Shown in pieces: positions 9,619-18,642 of a DNA stretch of 64,000 nt (the first letter of the stretch is position 1; each line of letters starts with the position of its first letter). Source of the stretch: Lichina pygmaea. Lineage: Eukaryota; Ascomycota; Lichinomycetes; Lichinales; Lichinaceae. The translations under genes and the position numbers were made by a program. The DNA lies in assembly GCA_963422465.1 (NCBI GenBank), contig OY730172.1, positions 868,001-932,000 on the forward strand. The letters run 5' to 3'. Below the pieces are notes generated by a model. The model was not told the origin of the DNA, did no database searches, and saw only the letters and a list, made by a program, of their open reading frames with translations.

Positions 9619-12600
9619 TCAGCCAAAGTACTCTCTGACGACGCCCATCGTGTCCGGATCGAGCGACCGGAGGATGAGCGACGGATCGGCCGTGGCCACG
9701 ACGCTCGGGTGGCTCAGCAGTTGTTTGGCCGCGGCCACGGACCGCGTCGCCGCTTGGCCTTGTAACGTCTCGGCCTTGAGCGCTTCGGCGATGTAGCCGA
9801 ACACTTTGGCGGGTTGGCTGAGGACGGCGGGGTTGTTTCTGTTGAGGCGGTTGACGCGATGGGAAGCGGTAAGTGACAAGTTACGGGAGAAGATATTGAA
9901 GGAGGAGGGATGAAAGATATCGGGGGGGGGGGGGAGGGGAGAGTTGGGAAGAGGAAATGGAAAAGATGGAGGAGAAGGCTGAAGGCAGGAGAGAAGTGGA
10001 ATGAGACTTATAGAGACAAGAGAGAAAACTGGGGAAACAGAAGAGGTGCAATGCAGTTGGACAGAGTTGGGCCAAGGGAAAAGCGAGAGGCAAGGCTGCG
10101 AATGATTCAAGGTGCCTATACAGAATAACCAAGGGAACACGGGACTTGAAAGTAACGAAGAGCCCAGAGACAGAAAAAACAACTCACTGCTCGATGAGAC
10201 GGGTCAAGAACGAATAAGCGTAGAGGGCAACCTCGGTGTCGTTGACGATCGGAAGGGTGTCGATCCAGAGCTCGACGACGCGGTCGAGCTCCGAGACCTT
10301 GGCGCTGTTGAACGCGAGCACGCGCGCGACGGCGGCGCAGGCGTTCTCGGTGGCGAAGACGTGGTCGTCGACGCGCGCGTCGGCACGCTGGACGACTTGG
10401 AACAGCATCGGGATGCTGGCGGCGACGAAGTCGGCCCAGGCTGGCCCGCCCTTGTGCGCGGCCACGCCGATGCCGTAGCAGGCCGCCTGCCGGTTGCCCG
10501 GGATGTCATCGCGCATGCCGTCCATGAGCGGCTGCATGAAGTGCGACGAGTAGCTCCAGCTCTCGGGCCCGCAGAACTCGAGCACGTCGTCCATGACGCA
10601 CAGGCTCCACTGCCGCTGCGTCGGCTCGGCGCTGGTCACGAAGCCGTCGCAGAACGGCAGCAGACGCTGCCAGTACGGCAGGAAGGAGCTGCTCATGTGC
10701 TTGAAGACCGTGTGGAAGGCCTTGTTCATGTCCGACAGCAGGTGCTGGTCGTCTTCGATGGCGTACTGCGTCTCGACCACGTCCTCCTCGCCCTCCTCCT
10801 CCGTCTCGTTCCGCTCCTCCTGTCGCGCCTTGAACCGCACCTGGTAGTCCTCGAGCGTCGCCCTCGACACCTCGACGAAGGCTGCCATGTCCTCGTTCGT
10901 CAGCGGGTCCTTGGCGATGACGTCGACGGACTGGTAGAAGCACTGGTACAGCTCGGCGAGGGTGTCGACGCCCGGTTCGGTATTCAGCACCTCCAAAACT
11001 TTCTCGATCGTCTTGCGCCAAAGCGCGCCCAGTTGTGGCGACGTCTGGCCGTGAGCCTTCTTGTACGCGTTCAGCAGCTGAGGCACCGCTTTCCCGGACG
11101 CGACCCGCACCCCGTCGTGGAAGAAGAAGGCCAAGCCCGGAAGCGTGATCTTGTCCATGATCTCCGTCACGTACGGTTCGAACGTGGCCTCGAGCACCTG
11201 GGCATACACGATGATCAACTCGATCGCCATGTGCTTGTCCTCCAGCGTCGACGTGCGGATGCCCACGACCCTGCCCTTTATCGGAACCAGCTCCCAGCCA
11301 TCTGCCTGTTCCATCTGGGCCACCTGCTCCTCGTCCTCGAGCAGTTGAACGTCAGCCGAGGCGCTGGCGATCTGCATCAAGGGTGGCATGACGCCGGTGA
11401 GCCACGGAACGAACTCGAGCTGGAGGACCCGGCACATGCGACCCCAGCAATGCATGAGATATTGAGATTGTGGGTCGTCGTCATCGGTGATGCTTTCTGA
11501 AGAGTTGTCAGGAGAGCTTATTGTTATCGCTCATCTCGGGGAGTTCTTGCCCGGGACCAGAAGCGGGAAAAAGAACTTACGCTGGATCGACGCGAGAAGT
11601 TGAACCAGCGAATAGGCATCCGGTCCGAGTCTGGTCTTGCCCACGGCGAGAGCTTGCACGACATGTCAGCACATCAATGCGCGCGCGCGCGCGCGCGCGT
11701 GTGTGTGTGTGTGGTGTGTAGGAAGGCAGGAAGGACGACGGAGACCAACTCACCAATCAAGGTCGCGCATTCCATGGCCTTGGCTCGCAGCAGCCGGTAC
11801 TCCTTGGATGATTCTTCCCGTAGAAAGTTGAAGAGCAGAGGCATCAGGATGTCGTAATATCGCCCAAAGGCGGCCTCGGCCGAATCGGCGATCGTGGCGA
11901 TCGTCGACAGAGCCTGCTCCTGCACATAGCGCTTCGGACTCCTGAGCAGAACGAGTAGCCGGTTGAGCAATTCGTCGAGGTAAGGTTCCAACGTCTCCTT
12001 CTCGGCCTCCTCGCAGAAATTGACGAGCGCGGCGGCCGAGTGACACTGCACGCGCGGCTCGGCCGACTCGAGCACCCGAAGGACGTTCGACACGACAACG
12101 TGATGGTATTTTGCCTGCATCGTCCCCGCAAAGTCGGTGCTCATCTGGCCGAGGGCGTTGCAGCCGGCCCATCGAACGCGCGGATGCGGATCCTGCAGTG
12201 CCGGTATGACGAGGTCGAGGACTTTGTCCAGTTCGCCCTCCATCAGGTCGTGGCAGCCTTCGGAGATGGCGGAGATGGCCATCAGCGCCGCGTGGCGATC
12301 GCGCCAATGCGTCGAGGTCATCATGCGGGGCAGCCAGTTGAACGTTGGCGGAAGGATGACCTGACCGCCCAGCTTGTTTGCCAGCCGATCCATGCATTGC
12401 TCGCCCGCGACGTGGTTGTTGTCGCTGTCGTCCGGATCCGGCTGGCACGAGACGTGTAAGCCGGTCGGCTCACGCAATCAGGCCAAGGACAGGAGAGAGC
12501 ACGTACATCATCCGAGGCGTTCCAGATGGCCGCGTCGTCGTCGTCGATGCCAACGTCCGTCATCAAGCTAAGGCACTGCGTCACCATGTCGTTGGCATAC

Positions 12601-13572
12601 TCAGGGTCTTTCTTGCACATGGGCGCGCAGAAGTCGGCGAAGGTGGCCATCAGCTCGAGGGCGTTCTGTCGGGCCCCGTCTTCCAGCTCCTTGTCCTGGA
12701 TGACGGCGACGCTGAACTTGACCAGGCTGTTGAACATTTGTCGGAACATCTTGGGGGCCAGCTCGGCCAGCTCGATCAAGGCGACCAACGCTCTCGACAG
12801 CTGGTCGGAGTCTTGCGCATCTTTGATCGGAGGGAGGATCTGGAGTATTTCCGAGACGAGCGAGTAGTATCTCGGCTGGTCCTTCTTGCCAATGGATCTA
12901 AAGAACGAGGCAAAGGCCTCCATCGAGGCTATCCGTACCTACGTCATGTCAGCCAGGTTTGAACGCCCATCGCAGCCTTAGTCCAGGTACCTACAGTGAC
13001 ATCGTCGTCGGTGAAGCCTTTGGTGAAGACCCCGAGTACGCTCTCCTCGTGCTGCTTGCCGATAATTCCCGGCGTCGTCGCGAAGATTCGAAATGCATTC
13101 TCGCGCTGGCTGGCGTCCGTCGACTGGCTTGCCTGGAACAGAACCTCGAGCAGCTCGGGCCAATGCTCTCCTACCCGGGACGCAGTTCACGTCAGTTGGG
13201 GGTCTTGCCGGGGCTCCCGAACTGCTGATGATGCGAGATGCACGGCAGATGGTACGCACCCTCTTCGGAATACTGCCTCGCGATCTCAGCGACGGCATCT
13301 CCAACCCTGTTGCGCACATGCGGAAGTGCCTCGTTGCCAAGACATTGCAGGAGCTTCTGCCTAATGGCAACCTGTTGAGGCTGCAACAACAAAAGAAACA
13401 GCTCCGTCGGCTCGTTCTTGGCCGGACTCTTCCGAGCCTTGGAGGAAATCCGTCGGACCAAGACCGCTGCGAACGACCGGGTCTGCGTGGGGAGGAGAGA
13501 AAGGGGGGAGTCCCCAACAATCAGCGTCAGTCATTCCGTTCCGAAGCAGGAGAAAAAAACCATTTCTTTTGG

Positions 13573-13603
<31 letters not shown>

Positions 13604-13827
13604 AGGGGGCGTGCAGGTCCCCGGAGAAATGACAGCGGTCTCACCGATGGCTCTGTGGCTCCTTCTATCTGCTCCACCAGGCCCATCAGGAGGACATCTG
13701 GCCGCGCCTGGAGCCAGTCGTTGTTGAGCTCATCCTCGCCCTGGCTTCTCACATTGTTGTCACTGGACGAAAGGGCTTGTAAGAGACGTGTGAGGCGCTC
13801 ATGCGCTTCCGGCGGAAGTAATGACAT
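9619..13827 (-). CDS. PSE1: Importin-5/Kap121 (Pse1)-type karyopherin beta
   Basis: HEAT-repeat nuclear import receptor that carries ribosomal proteins, histones and other cargo through the nuclear pore and releases them on RanGTP. Exons on the minus strand are 13827-13645, 13482-13260, 13170-12995, 12938-12507, 12441-11754, 11652-11581, 11496-10188 and 9838-9619: 3303 nt, 1100 residues, all phases closed. The start [16 protein letters not shown] was chosen because it fits the N-terminal HEAT repeat; an in-frame ATG 105 bases upstream adds unrelated sequence. Importin-5 landmarks include [68 protein letters not shown], an acidic loop ([12 protein letters not shown]), [15 protein letters not shown] and the C-terminal [15 protein letters not shown]. 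Intron 7 is long (9839-10187) and pyrimidine-rich on the sense strand. The 462-codon frame on the opposite strand (10112-11500) is a composition shadow. Confidence 0.95.
11679..11713. repeat. Alternating (GC)n-(GT)n tract, potential Z-DNA, in a Kap121 intron
   Basis: About eleven GC units pass directly into about six GT units inside intron 5 (11653-11753) of the karyopherin gene. Alternating purine-pyrimidine sequence of this kind is the classic Z-DNA-prone motif. Confidence 0.9.
13575..13603. repeat. 29-base poly-G tract (poly-C on the sense strand) in Kap121 intron 1
   Basis: Twenty-nine consecutive G residues on the plus strand lie between the donor at 13644 and the acceptor at 13483 of the minus-strand gene. 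The length may be inexact because such runs are hard to sequence. Confidence 0.85.
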
Positions 13828-14524
13828 GATGTGTAAGACGATGCTGTGGTAGATGTGGTGGTGGCCTGACGGACGAAGCCAAGGACGCGTTGTGGCGGGC
13901 AAGGAAACGGGGGCATTCCAGGCCCCGCGCACAACTGCCCCTTGGATCTATGGTGGGTGTCGAATGTCTTCTGTGGTGTTGTACGCGTGTTGGAAAAGCT
14001 AGACAGATGAGTCTGGTCGCAGAGCGACCGATATGAGCTTCGTCACGAGCACCTCATCAAGGGACGAGAGGCGCAACTAAAATCGGCCCCGGAGATGGGA
14101 GGATATTCGGTCGAATTTATGTGATTGAGGCGGCGCGTCGTCGCATTTCCCCTCCATCACGTGACTGTCCCGCCAGGCCCCCTTGGGAGCTACGTATCGA
14201 GCACTACGTAACGTAAGATACACAGTAATTATCATAGGCACGTAGTACGCACAGTGTGTACGAGGAAGCAGCAGGCGACGAGACGTGACACGACATCGCT
14301 CGACAACGATCAGTCACAACTGTTCAGGCTTCGACCAGCCGCTGTTGGTTGAAGATGCTAAAACGTATTTCTAAGTACGGTACCGTAAAGAACAACCAAA
14401 GAGGTGGGCTGATTGTTGCTTCGAGGCTGCCTCTAGATTTTGTGGGAGTGCTTCCGTACTGTAGCTTGTAATTTGTGGTCGACTTATGGAGTCATTAATT
14501 ATATTTAGAGCCAGTGCTACGTAC
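13828..14524. other. Upstream region of Kap121, no gene seen
   Basis: About 700 bases contain the karyopherin promoter. GTAC/ACGTAC palindromes recur near 14190-14260 and 14375-14390, and a CACGTGAC element sits at 14157-14164. No RNA gene or protein remnant is recognisable until the LINE stub starts near 14525. Confidence 0.45.
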
Positions 14525-14815
14525 GTACCCAGATCCGACCAGGGAAGATTGGCCTTGCAGGCTTCCTGCGCTTCGAGTCCCCGGCGTGCCGCTGTGGATG
14601 GTAGTGCGAGACAGCAAAACATGTTATACTTGACTGCCCTCACTTCTCTAGGGAACGCATGCAACTGCGCCAGGCTGTTGCCTCTACTGACTTCCAGTGG
14701 CTAACCTCCGACCCCCGGGCAGCCGCCGCCCTCACGACGTGGTTCCTTCGTCTCAACCTTCTCACCCAGTTCTCCTGGGCCCGGGATCAGCCCCCCGCAG
14801 GGGAGGTATTTCACT
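14525..14815 (+). pseudogene. 3' stub of a Tad-like LINE ORF2
   Basis: In one plus-strand frame the sequence reads RPGKIGLAGFLRFESP, then a zinc-finger-like CRCG...CETAKHVILDC block, then QWLTSDPRAAAALTTWFLRL and QFSWARDQ before a stop. This is the conserved C-terminal end of fungal Tad-clade LINE ORF2 proteins; compare RTGRIGLASFLFRAG and CVCGQAEETAKHITSSC in the full LINE of this window. A premature TAG lies within the finger block, and nothing of the endonuclease or reverse transcriptase remains, as expected for a 5'-truncated dead copy. Its residues differ strongly from the intact LINE, so it is a different family or an old copy. The following sequence to about 14945 ends in TACA/TACGTA repeats and may be its 3' tail. 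Confidence 0.75.
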
Positions 14816-15223
14816 AGGGTCAGGTGACTGGATCACATGACCTTGGGGTCCAGTTTCATAGCATAATCTAGCCTGGCTAGCTTTAGATTGGAGTAGGAAT
14901 ACCTCCGTACATACATACATACATACTACGTACGTACTGTAGGTGGGGGATGTGCTGGGCCATGTATAAAATCTGCCAGTCCAGTCCAGTGCCATGCTGG
15001 TACATACGTATGTGTGAACCGGCGCCTCGCCGGGGAATGAGTCTCTTGATTGATCTATCTAAGCTCCTAACGAGCGACAGGAGGGATAAAGACTCTGCAG
15101 CCTAGTCACGTGCAACAAAGACAATCTAGCCGTCGCTCAGGGGGAGGCTGCTCCCTGCACCCCTGCAAATCCTCGGGCGATCGACTCCCTGTCGAGTCCC
15201 CGGTTGACAGTATGTTTTCAGAG
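14816..15223. other. Probable LINE 3' flank and unassigned spacer
   Basis: About 400 bases without a gene. The part up to 14945 ends in four TACA repeats followed by TACGTACGTACTG, which could be the simple-repeat tail of the preceding LINE stub. The rest (14950-15223) shows nothing recognisable. Confidence 0.35.
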
Positions 15224-16047
15224 TCAGGCGGTCAGATCCTCTACACGAAGGATCTTTCCCGGAAAACCACAAAACAGCGGTAAGTCGTCGTCCTCACGAA
15301 ACTCGCATATAGCAGGGAACCAGAAGAGCTGGAGGTCCTTCATAGCACGAGTCTCTGATGCCACTTGGGGAAAGAGAAGGGTGCCGTAATCGGCGGGCGG
15401 GTAGGCATCAGTTCCCCAGAAATCTGACACTCCTTGAAAGGTGATGGGATCTATCTTGAAAGGTGACCAGAATTGATGGTTCAGGTACTGAGGCGGGCAC
15501 ACGGATTTTTTGTCAGCATCACTCGTACAGCACAGCACGGAAGGGTCGTTGTATTGTTGACGCAATGATTGGCAGGCAGAGGGAAGGATTCTCCTACCGC
15601 AGTCGGCGTAATGGGACCGCTATATGGTGGAAACCCCGCCCGACGTGGTATGAGTCTATCATCGCAAGCCAGACGCCCATCCATTATGCCACAGAATTTC
15701 TGAGGGTGTGTGTTTGTTATAAGCACTGACCCTTCTGGAGTCGGGGCTGTCAGATTCATTAGCGCCTCGGTGCACTCCTTTTTGATGATGATGATGCTGG
15801 CCTTACCCACGCCATGCACAAATTTTGTGCATAGAAGTGAATCGGCTGGGGCCAGATGACCAAGGTCGTTGACACAGCCGACAGCATCCAATTGACCACT
15901 GTGCTTGTTCCGCTTGCCCACGATAACTTTACCCAGGTGGAATCTTTTCTCAGGCACTGGCACGTCAAGGTCGATGTAAGCCTGTGTGTCACGAGCTGCT
16001 GACAAGAACAGGATAAGGAGGACGGAGAAGAAACCAGCGCGGGCCAT
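15224..16047 (-). CDS. Small secreted cysteine-containing protein, unknown family
   Basis: The ATG at 16047 opens a classic signal peptide (MARAGFFSVLLILFLSAARD, likely cleaved after TQA), so the product is exported. My preferred model has two exons, 16047-15598 and 15487-15224, joined through a GTAGGA donor and a CCTCAG acceptor, in phase, giving 237 residues. The mature part has seven cysteines (in GCVNDLG, LLCTKF, KECTEA, KFCGIM, LACDDR, AICEF and LFCGF) and no membrane segment. Without splicing the first frame ends after 188 residues with a different, cysteine-richer tail; that alternative cannot be excluded. I recognise no domain. It is the last gene before a large block of mobile DNA, a common setting for fungal effector-like secreted proteins, but that role is inference only. 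Confidence 0.65.
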
Positions 16048-16583
16048 TGTGAAGACAAGTACTCGCAGGACGTGGCGAACTAGACACTATCTGAAAGGAT
16101 GGGGGGTGACAAGCTCAGATATATACTGTACGTAGCCATCGTCCTGATCTGCAAAGAACGCTCCCTCGAGCTCGGTGTGATCTATGCGGGTAGGGCCCTA
16201 CCGACTGAACTTTGATCCCTCCGGCGGAGTTCACGAGGTGCTGTCTCGGTCGGAGGAACAGTGCTGGAGCTACAAGGCATCAGCCTGCTCAGGGAGGGAA
16301 GAAGAAGCTGTCCTTTGAAGCCTCTCTGGACTCGAGGCCCCCTATCTAGCTGACTAGGGCTAGTGACTACCGTAAGCCAGGCTCAGCCCTGGCCCTGCCT
16401 GCGGCCGCAACAAACAGGGAGCGGCCATCCGACATGCATCCCCCTGCACAGATTCTGAAAAAAGGAAAAATGGACGATGGCACGGAAACGATCTGGTCGT
16501 ACTCTTATACGGAGTACTACGTACAACGGTGCCTGGAAGCCACTCGTAAAATCTAGCCACAAAATGTAGCAATTATCAATGCT
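16048..16583. other. Upstream of the secreted-protein gene; approach to the transposon block
   Basis: The first 100 bases hold the likely promoter of the secreted-protein gene. Beyond that no gene is seen. A TACGGAGTACTACGTAC palindromic cluster at about 16509-16525 precedes the pogo stub and might be the element's 5' end, but no matching inverted repeat is available to prove it. Confidence 0.4.
16117..16127 (-). promoter_or_regulatory. TATA-like element of the secreted-protein gene
   Basis: AGTATATATCT on the minus strand lies about 70 bases upstream of the ATG at 16047, a plausible core promoter distance. Confidence 0.35.
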
Positions 16584-16751
16584 ATGGTGCCAAACAATAG
16601 TGATTCTGTTGAGGAGACTATTCAGGAGGCCATTGAGGATCTGGAAGCTGGTCATTTCAGCTCAATCCGGGCTGCAGCAACTGCGTACAACATCTCACAA
16701 GCCACTCTTGGTCGATGCATGAAGGGTCGGCCATCACGAGCAATTGCCCAT
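16584..16751 (+). pseudogene. N-terminal stub of a pogo/Fot-type transposase (HTH psq domain)
   Basis: The frame starts MVPNNSDSVEETIQEAIEDL and continues through SIRAAATAYNISQATLGRCM and KGRPSRAIAHC, the helix-turn-helix (psq-type) DNA-binding start of fungal pogo-superfamily transposases. The match stops at 16751, exactly where the copia LTR begins (TGTTGGAG), so the transposon was interrupted by that insertion. The remaining C-terminal DDE domain, if present, lies beyond the right edge of the window. Only about 55 of the usual 500 or so residues are here, so it is dead. Confidence 0.75.
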
Positions 16752-16916
16752 TGTTGGAGCTGGGAGGCAGGGAAGAGCCGTTGTCAATTTCTTTAGGAAA
16801 AAAGCACTCGCTATATACACGAATTCAACCCCTGTTCAGTTCCCTATTCAGCCTCTATTCTGCAGCCCGCCGTGTCCTTTCCGAGATTGGACCTTGGCAG
16901 TGTTGCAATCCTAACA
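16752..16916 (-). repeat. 3' LTR of Cop-1
   Basis: About 165 bases bounded by TGTTAGGATT and CTCCAACA on the element strand, preceded by a TTGAGGGGGGG polypurine tract. The outer end abuts the pogo transposase stub. Confidence 0.65.
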
Positions 16917-17645
16917 CCCCCCCTCAACACTGGCAGGGTTGTCAGAATACCAAATCCGACGATGATGAAGAAGCGACTGCTAGATAGGCCGTGTGCTTCC
17001 GCTGCCGTCTCTTCTTTCCCTCTTTCTTCTTGCTCCGATGGTCTGTTTCGTCCTTCGAATCTGAGTCCGAGGCCGAGTCGTTGTTCGGTCGAAGTTCCGG
17101 GTGTTTCGTCCAGCAGTTCTTGCTCCGGTGCCCTATCTTCCGACAGTGTCCACATCGTCCTTTTCCTTTTGCTGAGTCTGTAGCTCGTAGAGCCCGCTCT
17201 AGCTCCTGTTCTTCCGACCCCATCCGCCGACTTTCATCAATGATGTTGGCAACCAGCTTATCAAAGCTGATTGTTTCGTCCGTACGGTAAACCTGGGTTG
17301 TGAAGGAGACGAAAGCCTTGTAGCTCCCATCCAATCCTTGCAGTAGCGCCGTGGCCAAGATCTCATCATGGACCTCAAAGCCTGCGTCCTTCAACTGCTC
17401 CGCTATTGACCGTATCTCCTCCGTGTACTCAATCGCCGACTTGTAGCCCCGTAGCTCGGCCTTGAACAGCCACTGCCACAGCCAGTGGCGAGTCGAGAAA
17501 CTGGTTTGGCTGTACAGGTCGTGTAGCTTCTTCCAAAGTTGGACTGGATCACGGATGACTCGTACGTTCCTGCCGACGCTGTCGCTGAGGTAGAGAAAGA
17601 TTGTGGCTGTTGCTTGTTCAGCCTCCTCATCAAATGCCAGCTGGG

Positions 17646-18059
17646 TGTTAAAGGCCAGTCCACGTTCACACAGAATGTGGGTGGTCCTGTCTTCGACCGA
17701 GGAGGGCAGGGACTCAATAGATGAATAGCAAGTGGGGTAACTCTCTTGCTATTGTCGCTCGTAATGTGCGTTCAGCCTGGAGAGCTATTCTCTCCGGCTA
17801 TCTGGGTTCTTATATACAGGAGCCTGAGGGGGGGGGGGTCCTCCCGAGGGGTATCAGCTTTCTGCGTGGACGAGCTGGACGAGCTGGTTACACATCGTCC
17901 ACCTCGTCCACCGGGTCGGGTGAACATTGTTCCTGTGGACGAGCTGGACGAGCTGGTTACACATCGTCCACCTCGTCCACCGGGTCGGGTGAACATTGTT
18001 CCGTGTACCTCTGTACACTCGCTTCGGTCAGCTCAGCCGTTCCGGCCTGGGCCTTAACA
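17646..18059 (-). repeat. 3' LTR of Gyp-A
   Basis: Bounded by TG...CA (TGTTAAAGG to CCTTAACA on the plus strand). It contains two copies of a 68-base tandem unit (about 17875-18001) with the inverted arms GTGGACGAG and CTCGTCCAC, next to a G-run at about 17827-17837. Confidence 0.93.
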
Positions 18060-18111
18060 CCATCCCCTCCCTCCAAAGGTTCTGTCCCCAGATCCTCTCG
18101 CTTCTCTTACC

Positions 18112-18642
18112 ATGACCCGGACATCTTGTTGTAATCGTCGTGGAGTCCTCGGTTCTCGTGTTGGCAAGATGGGCAAGGTATCCAAAGTTTCATGCAGCGC
18201 ATGTCGTCGTGACCGTGCCAAGTGTGTCGTCAGTTCAGAGTCCACATTTTGCGGTCGGTGCCTTGAGAAGGGTCACCGTTGCGATCTCCATCTCGCGGAG
18301 TCGGAGTGGGAGAAGATGGAGCTTGAGCGCACTCAGCTCGAGGCTCAACTGAAGGAGATCGAGGAGCAGGAGTCTGTTCTCCTTCCTCGCAAACTTCGTC
18401 TCCGTCGTCAGTTGGGTGTGTTGTCCAAGAAGGAGGGTGAGGCCATCAAGCGTGAGCTTGCTGCGATCGAGGATCAAGAGGATCTCGAGCAGGAGGCTAC
18501 GCGTGTGGAGTCCCCGCCACCTTTGGAGGACTTCTTCTCTTCGGAGGCTTTGGCTTCTCTTGAGCCTTTGTCTCCATCGATCCTGGCTTCTGCGGGTTTT
18601 GTCGGTGGAAACTCCACAGTTTCTCGTTCGTCTCAGGGCTGA
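18112..18642 (+). CDS. Antisense accessory ORF of Gyp-A: Zn2Cys6-like cluster plus coiled coil
   Basis: This frame runs opposite to gag-pol, between the 3' LTR and the chromodomain, and its last 146 bases overlap the end of the pol frame tail to tail. The ATG at 18169 (MGKVSKVSC) matches the start of the Gyp-H homologue; the one at 18112 adds 19 residues. Cysteines follow CX2CX6CX8CX2CX6C (CSACRRDRAKC, then CGRCLEKGHRC), inside the fungal Zn(II)2Cys6 consensus. Next comes a long E/K/R/L/Q-rich segment (about residues 60-145) that looks like a coiled coil, then an acidic, S/P-rich tail with LEDFFSSEALASLEPLSPS. The role is unknown; DNA binding is inferred from the cysteine spacing only. Homologues in the same place occur in Gyp-H, Gyp-F and Gyp-E. 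Confidence 0.7.
   Translation: MTRTSCCNRRGVLGSRVGKMGKVSKVSCSACRRDRAKCVVSSESTFCGRCLEKGHRCDLHLAESEWEKMELERTQLEAQLKEIEEQESVLLPRKLRLRRQLGVLSKKEGEAIKRELAAIEDQEDLEQEATRVESPPPLEDFFSSEALASLEPLSPSILASAGFVGGNSTVSRSSQG

Noticed and set aside
10112-11500. 462-codon open frame on the plus strand
   Set aside because: It is exactly antisense to exon 7 of the karyopherin gene, has biased composition, and has no recognisable domain; the opposite strand matches importin-5 throughout.
14990-15200. Possible tRNA or small RNA in a GC-rich spacer
   Set aside because: No cloverleaf with A and B box spacing could be drawn by eye; nothing else supports an RNA gene.
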